A stretch of 64,000 bases of DNA from Catenuloplanes indicus (GTDB taxonomy: Bacteria > Actinomycetota > Actinomycetes > Mycobacteriales > Micromonosporaceae), in NCBI RefSeq assembly GCF_030813715.1, contig NZ_JAUSUZ010000001.1, positions 7,316,001-7,380,000 of the forward strand, written 5' to 3'. Positions 33,801 through 39,141 of this stretch are shown here, one piece after another (within the stretch, counting starts at the first letter, position 1; each line of letters opens with the position of its first letter). Under the pieces are notes generated by a model. The model ran no database searches and was not told the origin of the DNA. It was given only the letters and a program-made list of their open reading frames with translations. Made by a program: the position numbers and the translations under genes.

Positions 33801-36159
33801 GCTCTTCTGGCACCTCTTCGGTGTTGATCCGTCCAGGTTCGCCGATTCGGGTCCCGGGGGCGGGGCGATCCCGTTCCTGCTGACCGATGCGCTTGCCGAC
33901 CACGCCGGTGTGCGCACCGATACGACCAACGAGAACGTGATCGCGACGGCGCTGGACGCACTGGTCAGGGAAGCCGGCCGCACCCCCGGCCGTCCCGGAC
34001 GGCTGGCACTTCTGGAGAGCCTGCACACCGAGAGCAGAGGTAAAATCGCGCGTATCGCGGCCCTCCCGGTCCAGGCATCGCTCGCTCAGCGCGAGACCGG
34101 GCCAGCCTCGCGTCCGAACGACCGGCACGTCTTCATGCAGGACGAGCTGATCTACGGCGCGGACGCCGGTGGCAACTCGGCAACGTCGGAGGCGGCGTTC
34201 TCGAGGCCGACGGGCGATCAGGATGCGCGAGCGGTCCATGCCAATGCGCGGCAGCGGTGGCTGTCCGTCTTTACCGCGGCGAAGGACTACCTGGACCGTA
34301 TCGGCGTGCCGCATGCGCCTGTGGTGCTGGGGACGGTCAGCCTGGCGCGTGCGGAGCTGAGGACCGTCGGCATGGTGTTGGGCACCGAGACCGGCGAGCT
34401 GTCCGATGACGCGTTGTGGTCGATGATCGGCACCGCGGTGACCGCATACGGATCGGCGGCGGCGCGGCTGTCGGCCGCCCTCGGGGAGCCTTCGCCGATT
34501 CCGGCCGGGGCGGAGCTGTTCGGTGCGGATTGGGACCGGCTGACCGTCGCGTTCGCTGTGCCGCAGTCCCGGAATGACAGCGGCCGGCACGGGGATTCCA
34601 CGGACAGCCTCCCGCGATCCACCGCGAATGACCTCGTAATCCATTCCGCCGAGGTGGTTGACCGGCGGGACCACCCGGCGGGGCTGTCGCAGCCGCATCT
34701 CTCGCCCCAGCGGGTGATGTTGAGTGACGTGTTGTTCGCTGCCGGCGTGGCCCGAACCGGAGTGGAAAGCCTGGTCCGGGCGGATCGGGACGTGTCGCGC
34801 GCGTGGGCGACGTTGATGGAGGATCTCGACCGGCTGTCCCAGGGCTCCGAGCTCGAGTTCTGGATGCGGCTGCCCGAGTTGGGAGCGGCGGACACCATTC
34901 GCCGGGTCGCCCGGCTGGTGCCGGACGGGAGCCACGCGGCGGTTCGTCCGTTGCTGGCCCTCGACGCGGCGCTGCGGACCGGCGTGTTCCCGGGAGCGTT
35001 CTGGCCGTCGTCGATGCCGCGGCTGGAGTTCGGCTCGTGGAGGCGGCAGCCGGAGGGCATCCTGGCGGCCATTCGCGCGCACGCGGCCCGCGCTGACCGG
35101 CCGGTGATCGCCGTCGACCTGGCGGAGAGCACGGAGGAGGTCGCTGCGTCGATCGAGAGGCTGCGGGACGCGCTGCGGTGGTTCGGCCGGCTCGGCTCGG
35201 CCCCGCTCGTGGTCGGGTCGCAGGCCACCGGGCACGGGACCCGGCTGCTCGAGGAGGTGCTCACGGAGTTTCGGCCGGTGGCCTTGACCGTCGAGCTGGC
35301 GGGTTCCCGGCCGGCGTGGCGACTCCGCGACACGGGCGGCGGGACGGTCGGCGACCTTCATGAAGCGCCGGCCGCCGAGGTGTTCGATGCCGCTCGGTCA
35401 CTCTCGCGCCGGAGGTCCGGGTTGCCGACGGCGCTGGAGGAGTGGCTGATGAGCCATGATCCAGAACCGGCGTGGCAGTACCTGCGGGAGAACTGGACGC
35501 GCTTGAACGACGCCGCGGTGTTCACGAGCCTGGACGCGCTGATCGAGGCGAGCCCGGACGATACTCGGCTTCCCGTGTTCCGTACCGCGTGGGAACTCGC
35601 CCGCAGCAGTGGCATGGAGCCGAAGATCAAGCCGCAGCCGGTGGTGACACAGTCACTCGATGTGGAGCCTGTCTGGTCCGAGGCTCGAGGAGAGGTGACG
35701 GCGGCTCTCGTCTTCGACTACGTGCAGGAGATGGGCAGATCGACGGAACGGAAGGATCGGTTCCGGTGGGACGCCATGCTGTTCAAGGCGTTCCTCGGCG
35801 GCAAGCTGACCGAGCGGCAGGTGCTGTCCATGATGCGGGCGGTGGCCGTGACCGGTCAGGACCGGGCGAGTGTGACGATGATGAAATCCGTCATGGACAT
35901 CCTGGCGCTGCCGGATGACGAGGAGCTGCTCGACGCGAAACCGTTGGAGCACGTGCGGCTGAAGCCGATCTTCGACCCGATCCGCGGGATCGCGGAGGGC
36001 GTCAACGGTTCCTACAGCGATTGCATGGACCGGTACGACCGCGTGTCATGGACCGTCAACCTGATGGCTCTCAAGGACAGCGCACCGGCTGCTGACCCGT
36101 TCCAGCAGATGCGCGTCGAACAGCTGCGGGTGGCAGCCGAGATAGCGTCGAACTGCTGA
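18838..36159 (+). CDS. giant 5,773-aa protein with three papain-like repeats
   Basis: One uninterrupted frame of 17.3 kb. TTG start with AGGAG 6 nt upstream; the N-terminus aligns with the other giant (C11-x-D-G in both). No signal peptide or membrane span. Visible parts: N-terminal region shared with the other giant (1-290); three Cys/His repeats (C314/H392, C1167/H1231, C3704/H3769); an acidic Ser-rich linker (about 847-890); a segment like the end of OTU peptidases (about 1390-1450); a long helical region (about 1650-3150) with recurring LGV-type helices; two 400-residue tandem-like copies (about 4080-4500 and 4680-5080); and a C-terminal region shared with the other giant (about 5320-5773). 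Only six Cys were counted: C11, C314, C1167, C3704, C5729 and C5773. Long Streptomyces proteins labelled lonely-Cys-domain proteins come to mind; a polymorphic-toxin or surface role is inference. Confidence 0.9.
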   Translation: MSRASLPDIHCRDGILLPLPEGRAYWHPGPTMATLDLRALEAAKRALQPPGRGVIVVPASGLAHRSARAALARTLSLVDEPNDLALASVPGEHVDPAVWSHLVTESGVQAYLPVAAEATRDERYVWAGSDGRAADGEPVAMLLLPPTDVAARELLRTAARLAADITRAPLERVRELDASPSTAHQFAVGMVLTGAAGIWDPARLVPPTVDEVWSRFGSDGPVPDDLLAALLDSPGSAALIRTPGPGGDQLAWLVSDGSTVWTPGPELTPAPPHLLARATAPGTSVAFIPGLTVDSRLSAAMAGLPPWDSRTPDCADRVEQLLRAIAAPGLARPAVADDIRRPRDRVAELLDGWFSPAGSFDGWDDMTIAGVTAVWLEPLPEGMLTREDAAAHMVAVERSGEDRYLLYETQNKTVTSLTLRELQRAMSGIVHVVTDAEGRLRQLDVASGARVAGAQGTATVSHTVDALLDPHSAVSRQPGYAGFELETMVRLGPALPAGAKPIFAQEVVATIASLGLRIDGDMAEPVQGVSGTWYAEKEQALAAGDRIVAEERWEIIEVVTAPGAASPGEIRTVPFSASRVQTLATTAIRWLQHAGRTGLTLRQALVPDSAGLEALDGWAAAAPSARQRADARTLREALLTPGNVTLDPRKETPRRSLPAGFEDTPLFFPDKVASATVHMQATLGNDLIAEATTQELIQRESAGRHVLSPRDEPEHNYETLSYLQQDIEAAAWEIAEFYLQSLTDQPLSAEAVTWLLRSAETTALRAKIVSAVTEMFRFAYARQVATFAKNGVLQLGRQSLHEMGAELLELTDGWSGDNAHKIITLLEERLAAQMRELDPELEPGQSLFDVEEVPPSRDDESDRESHSGSDMSIPDVDESGSEGSESSGGRPAGFTGYEVILLALRGNTEAGKRHLTNFTDHATVPSDAPVGDEMRRFSREVRFIPNLRNPTQPFDQYMTLEDTATATQWVLDVLHEGTRRSRAAREWSRSQGGIKNAVQRAATMQSFPPPPARPLWRRGRESSLVPIGDAVRRGQATPRERADGLREALRLATGPVRGFIGWRLGGNVAPQVITVIRLSWESALAASNRAFAFVGSLDPAGTTAAQTETAHMRLDYAELALDRLAELVLAEEPRLAQFLPPQHKSDDELLLEAIKGLPAWDGTDPDCVDRVEQVLSRLGIAMAGAVADALRGRDRLAARMGGEFFPPASAALLSELRIGAITPVWSVEQAHMVLVYRRDAMHYALIETQESGADRLQPFTFAEQDGWLPEPLRGTIRLLGDQNAALLQADIRTRTLAVGPHGSASPGDGRTSAALIDPGTAGTEPKTMRERARPGRPDPLIETAARRGASAPGSDLFTPFGLEPAGEGTDLASAVLASARSMHPGLGLSDVAPANDPEVMASRHDVRMYVWDPDGTAHRYGRDGAPEVFLTSARGADGATVYQPLAAAAARTSATVIESAGLGPGRPSLGRPSVVGEPGAKDGATLARSVAAELREHAALEDDWDSWRPVRTTGPGLPLAALPAAGASDARRGASPDHPIELAPAPAEGDRDVPDALRDVRITVRADREGVYRPSGVSAEDIAFSGGLRVSAGLTGLPGATGTIGPVLQWDTVVPDEPPPLFTGVELARDVERPFNVDASAWKDGWAVIGGIDAGALPEQLRSRFLLRGLLAPRNGPVNPFPRGSLRNAVPVGPVRIGAQLRFAARADLLVETLDARRRSTSTVFPGAIELLLDLPTAVGMRDDFVPSGGAAAPVPGRTEALQALPGSGGASADRLRHWLQVIGRTPHDIGVSAGRIALRIPGPLFDIAIDLGVDPDALAIFGAQIRDLVNAGPADGDQLLDRLRPHGVRSRDDIVHLSDIGARLGLDESALPALTSFLHEKVPLELLLVLPDTSLAAAVEVARIRQAMVVDPARGADLLGLRHPAEVAAVAAKLGVEPRHLAGVASEIEATLGILDRSQGNELQRRLGTGGEEYRESDDAGRWGPWQRFPSGSEAHAALDARFHAQWTARGEWIAEEVSALLTVEGRATPETVSRYVTLSARLGVPVTDLGFLLPSRHVELLLHEFLADVPLEMVVEGAHWEALLGHGEPEMSSVLQRGLPRKDYSDAEIVEWRSRFGLDRNPELFRDFIGARWSDPEKLLTIMSRAGLNDRDLPDLVGLSVWIGWMPDWLGRTTFRMGVRTRGLFEVATSGRNLIDPAHLTAFSHLVSQAVTGDMAAASNGLRPGNLATQLIEAARRWSPIRDPRHHVGWMLRQASRWSARDARGWPDVYQLGLWLSQLPLAAPDSFDQAREDLDDSVESIDMADRDAREARNEASLGALLEALADWVHAIRDETNADLTSVREAEAPPGSAAPLERGLREPLDRLRRLRDHGVRLREAADRALAEHDGADVGYALQPPSVLGMPSLDEAAERFRWAHEQAVKRTGTDSAGTPLTDGNRRYSVTVNWSLAYTRALAAYVSQVLGVLDDGERGPLSELAGRLTGVVASYARALQLLPVQRAADTLSDAEISTYLTRFDGESPGRLTAERAEHAAELWLRDRWREEFAGDGFDPDITMPELSEDFFDRPWLDPRRLAALARETARVPSLLRRLAIATDLIPGPLSELRQRTGLGKSFLIDLALRWQIDPSRLHVLNSDIGYGNSNVTAAAVREVREAAAAYGKTVPGYLDALAVTGFTHDRKPGGSLRNNARVLSALLGINLEDAAEFTDGGGDVDAAITQWEPVLADLASAFHLDRHRIAAVAAALRVPPLWVRALSIRLGEVPAQLPEAAARLGVQDGGVLFAFAARVGVRPSVFTAEDNLSRLNEEGDPAQGRFGPVERLYRSLGPDGVDQIRRRPGALPNPGWDGQGETLPAVTDSIWSVFRTQNFSGSALPRQLGVRAAESGIDVRVLAHIGSRMGMRGDNVAVAAGYFPGPPTSLLDRLTAGYRPWLSRLQQHVEFEEHELAWAHDQFRQTGGTAGLNRLAETDSHTARRIFFRSRLRDRRLIPATITGLIANHPENVNTIIREATYRNPFPAHSVPLLPDLPLRSDIEIVLSIPKEADATVVRRRASAAARSSRVDERARTVSVVPSALNDRWQGLSELIGSVFGPHSEKLPGPRMAALRIRTGFDGDAAAYLRLARLFYAHLPVLRDLGLIAPSEQSGEPSAARPGWAFFADLVADHQTSTWSMRLDLAWRSTDSVVFDLDAVGHGQIQAAAMLFGAMVDTAREPGRYPGVDDLTLPGPGERVTEQAVQKLLDLVDDAAARVQLAVLLQHDGSMPGPRPDGLLDVVSPVEVGPVHADPALHLKQVWPVTDPLHIRAAHLGAQVGLSVYELVLSLFSQHEVLPVFEGRGWTRGDALRVLLTGRIALPRDLLERAADRLDEMTAARAESLRSAFQREWAPLLHDTTLLYAPPEWSVAPGIDSSWTAPDRGVPAGFSPLEIERWVDERARGGLPSVPHTDDASVPGLVRPVTVAFDVELPVRRTGDDWTATSAARRRERMTAELAAAGVDVNVRPLAGSTDRFRIVLPGLSRTARPWHQLAHVLATLRKNAAVALPGTMAVDAQALTPGMAGAVAAFAGAHGDVLTRLGTQTPDGRVNVRADDAVVSYAGLDPSLSLGEMQALIKIVLSSVDAVTDGRAAAVRVTTDGASSVSAIGDGPLRLVRAPDAQVSELLWALFPEPDDHAQMAALFTVRTWVSDRLVLSALDTLSNWNGFDPDCVRRVAAVLAALGLPLSGSAMQLYRDRDDLAQRLGGFFRAEVDPARLMEMKIGITPVWSVTGGSQHMMLVRKRDAKHFDLIESQETGSARIQPFTFDGPRDQLPEALRGMIRLVGDLDDAIVQVDVRTGSIITGAPDSAAPSADRTVSALLDSSTAGTEPTMLRRRDRRAPERTVIIADDAVPHFSALAKRNGFIATNSLERALLPSAEKDRKRAKHLIEKALQHDPAPLRPDLVERDVQFYRVRVETVDVAFRVKQDNGPGLTVMAPLPIDDYLRDRNIEWLVESLQTAGWTVRHSDAGAPPDVEAKVITVNTQEPREATSRALWHAYALNLGLAGYADDRPFGLVQGPAALPGSDRQDASKKVRRLDDLHAQMMRPDRVRGAWLRRRLADEESFWRRQHAEARLRAAQQPDQALDRALRRDRAKAAPKMDWSGMWPQPPGFTTYPLVSATGQAGFRLYMPHLTDGTDDRPVAPERRSPETGPLIYLEFPYRAVRNGTIRETIGWLRRSLRAGSVVELRPNTQMDHNAVIDLARVLGVDHHLSIGKDMLDLRWANDSQRHFAAYGLNHRPALGPFATQYRVGPEPFDSAVHVTAPTDADARYTLGPDIEAVVADRNHLWIGKPGKSPKIAESDPRVVIGTPDAPTPWYVWQTALEWVAEFASAAGESFRLHDVRIHNPEPARVATESAVEDILVPRGTELDLFPYLLGDDLAPESLTVRDPAGRVVTGYHMLDALLDMARVSTGTTDEATIDVAVGRLAEDITGAGTMDARVRLIRLVKTTVAYAGLADITPNLLRAMQWPGFEQRFAHRAYQTASTTALELARQVTAENYAALAAGDEHAWTRVAHSLVHADALPPLEKVVLSSSASIGDGHLDVADWSLTLRRGGTVDELLASLLRGLLRAEQHVASETARVQLQRITAEQVAGIDRVRDHVLSRAGTDDPRANLFLSDGEAADWYWRNDLDRLAAELDAIRPPAPGPGGNRLRRRLTEAERAWRKMHDRLETIRQFGQHTGAEVWSRRVLRSGGSVRDWTGTTVVPPRGYQTTGLGRAGVHIHPEGTQSSITRRPPASGPLIVIEPQADEDPARLSRMLASQPEGTVIELVPAAPMTPDDAVRMATMLRTRHAVTIGRSRLHGVPDERFASYGLNHQPALGSDTDHYRITTAMPAVGRERTAVTDRDSGRYDLGSGLAAQIVGSRLWFGEPGAQPDIGPNDPEFVIGVPGRPTAWLTWQTALSWIAESAAAAGREFDPRRIRVHDPEQRPLDVPAVTDGADLYQVDEADRALFWHLFGVDPSRFADSGPGGGAIPFLLTDALADHAGVRTDTTNENVIATALDALVREAGRTPGRPGRLALLESLHTESRGKIARIAALPVQASLAQRETGPASRPNDRHVFMQDELIYGADAGGNSATSEAAFSRPTGDQDARAVHANARQRWLSVFTAAKDYLDRIGVPHAPVVLGTVSLARAELRTVGMVLGTETGELSDDALWSMIGTAVTAYGSAAARLSAALGEPSPIPAGAELFGADWDRLTVAFAVPQSRNDSGRHGDSTDSLPRSTANDLVIHSAEVVDRRDHPAGLSQPHLSPQRVMLSDVLFAAGVARTGVESLVRADRDVSRAWATLMEDLDRLSQGSELEFWMRLPELGAADTIRRVARLVPDGSHAAVRPLLALDAALRTGVFPGAFWPSSMPRLEFGSWRRQPEGILAAIRAHAARADRPVIAVDLAESTEEVAASIERLRDALRWFGRLGSAPLVVGSQATGHGTRLLEEVLTEFRPVALTVELAGSRPAWRLRDTGGGTVGDLHEAPAAEVFDAARSLSRRRSGLPTALEEWLMSHDPEPAWQYLRENWTRLNDAAVFTSLDALIEASPDDTRLPVFRTAWELARSSGMEPKIKPQPVVTQSLDVEPVWSEARGEVTAALVFDYVQEMGRSTERKDRFRWDAMLFKAFLGGKLTERQVLSMMRAVAVTGQDRASVTMMKSVMDILALPDDEELLDAKPLEHVRLKPIFDPIRGIAEGVNGSYSDCMDRYDRVSWTVNLMALKDSAPAADPFQQMRVEQLRVAAEIASNC
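19738..20290 (+). repeat. papain-like repeat 1 of the 5,773-aa protein
   Basis: LPPWDSRTPDCADRVEQLL with C314, then AAAHMVAVERSGEDRYLLYETQ with H392 and Q410, then an ALLDP segment leading into GYAGFELET. The order Cys, about 80 residues, His-hydrophobic strand, strand ending in Glu-x-Gln matches papain-fold deamidase or peptidase domains (Tox-PL type). Least similar of the three copies. Confidence 0.6.
22306..22850 (+). repeat. papain-like repeat 2 of the 5,773-aa protein
   Basis: LPAWDGTDPDCVDRVEQVL with C1167, then QAHMVLVYRRDAMHYALIETQ with H1231 and Q1249, followed by LQPFTF, a PEPLRGTIRLLGD segment and ALIDPGTAGTEP. Very similar to repeat 3 in order and wording. Confidence 0.65.
29914..30465 (+). 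repeat. papain-like repeat 3 of the 5,773-aa protein
   Basis: LSNWNGFDPDCVRRVAAVL with C3704, then SQHMMLVRKRDAKHFDLIESQ with H3769 and Q3787, followed by IQPFTF, PEALRGMIRLVGD and ALLDSSTAGTEP. All putative catalytic positions are kept. Confidence 0.65.
31080..32320 (+). repeat. internal duplication in the giant protein, copy A
   Basis: About 400 residues containing WLRRRLADEESFWRRQHAE, SGPLIYLEFPY-type strands, HFAAYGLNHRPALG, YVWQTALEWVAEFASAAG and MLDALLDMARVSTGTTDE. Each has a counterpart in the same order in copy B. The protein-level match is clear; the DNA has diverged, so the duplication is old. Confidence 0.7.
32885..34070 (+). repeat. internal duplication in the giant protein, copy B
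   Basis: Counterpart of copy A: RLRRRLTEAERAWRKMHDR, SGPLIVIEPQ, RFASYGLNHQPALG, WLTWQTALSWIAESAAAAG and LLTDALADHAGVRTDTTNE. The units are spaced about 1.8 kb apart. Confidence 0.7.
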
Positions 36160-36178
36160 GCCGGCCATGAGAAACGCC

Positions 36179-36215
36179 GGCCGCCCGGGGCATCCGATCG
36201 ACGCCCCGGGCGGCC
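36179..36215 (+). terminator. strong hairpin terminator after the 5,773-aa gene
   Basis: Perfect 13-bp GC stem GGCCGCCCGGGGC/GCCCCGGGCGGCC with an 11-nt loop, 19 nt after the stop codon. Confidence 0.75.
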
Positions 36216-36221
36216 ACCGGG

Positions 36222-36383
36222 CCGGAGTTCGGCCGCCGGTGGGCGCGTCGCGACGTGGCGGTACGGCGCCGAGAACTCAAGCGCTTCGTCGACCCGGTGC
36301 GAGGACTGTTGAGCTACGACTGCCGGGATCTGCTCAGCGAGGACGGCCGGGTACGGCTCAACTGGTTCACCCCGATCCCGTGA
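36222..36383 (+). pseudogene. remnant of a MmyB-type XRE regulator (C-terminal fragment)
   Basis: In this frame the translation reads PEFGRRWARRDVAVRRRELK, continues with RFVDPVRGLLSYDCRDLL and ends NWFTPIP before a TGA. This matches the last ~55 residues of MmyB-like ligand-binding domains of actinomycete helix-turn-helix regulators (family pattern: PEF-RLWA-HDV-VR, KRF-HP-VG-L-L-Y, ending near VVYTAEP). There is no start codon or helix-turn-helix, and a stop lies 52 bp upstream in frame, so it is a decayed fragment. The rest of the gap (36384-36607) holds no gene that I can see. Confidence 0.55.
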
Positions 36384-36607
36384 CGCCGGCTCGGCCGCAG
36401 GCCGGCACGTGTGCCTGCGCGCCGACGGCAATGGGTGGGGAAGGGGCGTGCCGACCGGTTCACAAAAGCGACACGTCTCACAAACATCGACAAAGTCGAA
36501 CTATCGCCGCCGTGCCGCTCGTCCCGGGTGAAGAGCGAGCGGCCGTCGCGTACCCCGGGTGACGGTTTCCGCTCGTGCCAGTCCATCCCGCAGAGAGGCG
36601 TTCACGC

Positions 36608-37606
36608 ATGGCATCCCGTCGCCTATGGGCCTCCGTCACGGCTCTGGCCGTCGCCGTCACCGGCACCGCACTCGCACTGTCGACCGCCGGCACCTCCGGC
36701 GCGGAGGTCCAGCCCGCCGCCGCGGCCGCGGCCCTGCCGGACGGCTTCAAGCACGTCGGCTACTCCACCGCGTCCGGCGGCACCGCCGCGGCCATCCCGT
36801 ACGACAAGCTCACCCACGTCATGTACTCGTTCGCACGTCCCAACGCGGACGGCTCGCTGCAGCCGCTGCAGAACACCGCGAAGCTCGAGCAGATCGTTCA
36901 GCTCGCCCGGCCGCACGGGGTCAAGGTGATGATCGCGGTCGGTGGCTGGATGGACGGCGACGACTCCGCGTTCGAGACGCTCGCCGCCACCCCGGAGGGC
37001 CGCGCGCGGCACGTCCAGGCCCTGGTCGGCCTGGTCGACCAGTACGGCCTGGACGGTGTCGACATGGACTGGGAGTATCCGGATCCGGGGGTGTCGGCCG
37101 AGCGGTTCACGCTGCTGATGAGCGAGCTGAGCACCGCGCTGCACGGCCGCGGCAAGCTGCTCACCGCGGCGGTCTCGTCGAAGAACGCGGGCTCGGGCGT
37201 GCAGCCGGAGGTCTTCGCGCTCGTCGACTTCCTCAACATCATGACGTACGACGGCGGGACCCCGCACGCCAACGTCGACTGGACGGTCGACGCCGTGAAC
37301 TGGTGGAAGGGCCGCGGTCTGCCGGCCGGGAAGGCCGTCGTCGGCGTGCCGTTCTACAGCCGGCCGAGCTTTCTCACGTTCGCGGACCTGGTCGCGCGCG
37401 ACCAGGCCAACGCCGACCGTGACTGCGTCGTCGTCAACGGCAAGGACGAGTGCTACAACGGCCTGCCGAACCTGCGTACCAAGACCAGCTGGGCACTGGC
37501 GAACGCCGGCGGCATGATGAACTGGCAGCTGGCGATGGACGCGACCGGCACGTACTCCGCCGTCACCGCGATCTACGAGACCGCGACGGCGGCTTCGGGC
37601 AGCTGA
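36608..37606 (+). CDS. secreted GH18 chitinase
   Basis: 332-residue glycoside hydrolase family 18 enzyme hydrolysing chitin-type beta-1,4-GlcNAc linkages outside the cell. A Sec signal peptide covers about residues 1-33. The catalytic motif DGVDMDWE is at residues 149-156 with acid E156; VMIAVGGW at about 107-114 is the second conserved strand; NIMTYDGG and GMMNWQLAMD are the later family strands. No carbohydrate-binding module or linker, so it is a minimal single-domain enzyme. The ATG at 36608 is preferred over one 11 codons earlier because it gives a proper signal peptide, and AGAGAGG lies upstream. Confidence 0.9.
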   Translation: MASRRLWASVTALAVAVTGTALALSTAGTSGAEVQPAAAAAALPDGFKHVGYSTASGGTAAAIPYDKLTHVMYSFARPNADGSLQPLQNTAKLEQIVQLARPHGVKVMIAVGGWMDGDDSAFETLAATPEGRARHVQALVGLVDQYGLDGVDMDWEYPDPGVSAERFTLLMSELSTALHGRGKLLTAAVSSKNAGSGVQPEVFALVDFLNIMTYDGGTPHANVDWTVDAVNWWKGRGLPAGKAVVGVPFYSRPSFLTFADLVARDQANADRDCVVVNGKDECYNGLPNLRTKTSWALANAGGMMNWQLAMDATGTYSAVTAIYETATAASGS

Positions 37607-37612
37607 CCGGCT

Positions 37613-37646
37613 GCGCGCCGGTGGCCCGGGCGGGCCACCGGCGCGC
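37613..37646. terminator. bidirectional terminator between chitinase and P450 genes
   Basis: Perfect 16-bp inverted repeat GCGCGCCGGTGGCCCG/CGGGCCACCGGCGCGC with only two bases between arms, in the 54-bp gap between two convergent genes. Confidence 0.8.
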
Positions 37647-37660
37647 GATCGTCGGGCGCG

Positions 37661-38863
37661 TCACCCGGCCGTGAGGCGCACCGGCAGACTGCGGGGGCCG
37701 CGCATCATGCCGCCCGGGATCCATGGGATCTCCGCGACCGGGCCGGTCGCCCGCAGGTGCGGGAAACGGCGCAGCAGCTTGCCGATCGCGGTGGCGGCCT
37801 CCAGCCGGGCCAGCGGCGCGCCGAGGCAGTGGTGGATGCCGTGGCCGAACGCGAGATGCCGGGGCACGGCCCGGGCCACGTCGAGCCGGTCCGCGGGTGC
37901 GCCGCCCTGCTGCTGCGGCGCGTCCCGGCTCGCCGAGCCGAGCGCGACCACCACCACGTCGCCCTTGGTGATCCGTACACCGTCCAGGTCCAGGTCCGCG
38001 TGGGCGTAGCGGAACGACGACTGTTCGACCGAGGGGTCGTACCGGAGGAACTCCTCCACCGCGTTCTGGATCAGCTCCGGCCGGGCCCGCAGCAGCTCGG
38101 CCTGCCCCGGCTGGCGCAGCAGCGCCACCACCGCGTTGCCGATCAGGTTGACCGTGGTGTCGTGACCGGCGATCACCAGCAGCGCGGCCGTGCCGATGAG
38201 CTCCTCGCGGGTCAGCCGGCCGTCCTCCGCGTTCTCCTCCTGCGCCAGCGCGGAGAGCAGGTCGTCGCCGGGCCGGGCCCGTTTGCGGGCGACCAGCTCG
38301 GCGAGGTACCCGATCAGGCTCGCCGTGGCCGCGCGCTGCTGCTCCGACGGCGGGCTCAGCGCCAGGCTGGACCAGCCCCGGAACTGGCCGCGTTCGGCCC
38401 CCTCGGGCACGCCGAGCAGCTCGCAGATCACCGTGATCGGCAGTGGCTCGGTGTACGCCGCGACCAGGTCCACCTCGTCGTGCTCCCGCATCGCGTCCAG
38501 CAGCTCGTCCGCGATCTGCCGGACCCGGGGCGCCAGGTCCTGGGTACGGCGCGGGCTGAACGCGCCGGCGACCAGGCGGCGCAGGCGGGTGTGCGTGGGC
38601 GGGTCCGACTCCAGCATGTTGCCGCCCAGCCCGACGCCGGCCCGGTGCGCCGTGAAGCCGATGCGGGCGAGCGCGTCCTCCGCCGGCGCCGGGTCCTTCA
38701 GCAGGTCCGGGTGCGTCAATGCGGTCCGCGCCGCGTCGTAGCCGACGACGATCCAGGCCTCCACCCCGCTGGTCAGCCGCGCCCGGTGCACCGGGCCGTG
38801 CTCGCGAAGTTGCGCATATCGGTGGGGGGAGTCCGCCTTGAACTCCGGCGTGACGACGAGCAT
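37661..38863 (-). CDS. cytochrome P450
   Basis: 400-residue soluble bacterial P450 monooxygenase. I-helix oxygen-binding motif AGHDTT at 232-237, K-helix ExxR (EFLR) at 271-274, and heme-ligand loop FGHGIHHCLG at 339-348 with proximal Cys346. ATG start with AGGAGG about 8 nt upstream. It resembles CYP105/CYP107-type enzymes acting on secondary metabolites, but no biosynthetic gene or ferredoxin lies beside it, so the substrate is unknown. Transcribed divergently from the GOLPH3-family gene. Confidence 0.93.
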   Translation of the reverse strand: MLVVTPEFKADSPHRYAQLREHGPVHRARLTSGVEAWIVVGYDAARTALTHPDLLKDPAPAEDALARIGFTAHRAGVGLGGNMLESDPPTHTRLRRLVAGAFSPRRTQDLAPRVRQIADELLDAMREHDEVDLVAAYTEPLPITVICELLGVPEGAERGQFRGWSSLALSPPSEQQRAATASLIGYLAELVARKRARPGDDLLSALAQEENAEDGRLTREELIGTAALLVIAGHDTTVNLIGNAVVALLRQPGQAELLRARPELIQNAVEEFLRYDPSVEQSSFRYAHADLDLDGVRITKGDVVVVALGSASRDAPQQQGGAPADRLDVARAVPRHLAFGHGIHHCLGAPLARLEAATAIGKLLRRFPHLRATGPVAEIPWIPGGMMRGPRSLPVRLTAG

Positions 38864-38954
38864 ACGGGTCCTCCTGAGCCGGGCGACTGTACACAGTGGA
38901 GACGGCTGGGGTGGCTTCGCGGTTCATTTCCGCATCCCGATGTGTTGCGGTCCA

Positions 38955-38968
38955 TCTAGGTATGCCTA
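38955..38968. promoter_or_regulatory. palindromic motif shared with 16432-16445
   Basis: Second copy of TCTAGGTATGCCTA, in the divergent region between the P450 and GOLPH3-family genes, 173 nt before the proposed GOLPH3 start and 91 nt upstream of the P450 start. Confidence 0.4.
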
Positions 38969-39141
38969 ATCTTTCCGTCTCCATGGTCCGCTCAGTACGT
39001 TTTATCGGGCAATATGGGTATTGCGAGCCTTGTGGTGAGCCAATAGCGTCCTAGGGAATGAGGTCAATGCGTCCGCCGTCGGCGGTGCGTGACCGCTCCG
39101 CCGCCCCGGGCGGCATCCCGCGAGCCTGGAGGAGATGCCAC

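Noticed and set aside
32695-35361. 888-codon minus-strand open frame antisense to the 5,773-aa gene
   Set aside because: Same shadow effect; no domain or ribosome site, and the plus-strand protein is supported by internal repeats and homology to the second giant.
36167-36562. 131-codon open frame after the giant gene
   Set aside because: Overlaps the MmyB-like remnant in another frame, has a Pro/Arg-rich translation and starts inside the terminator region.
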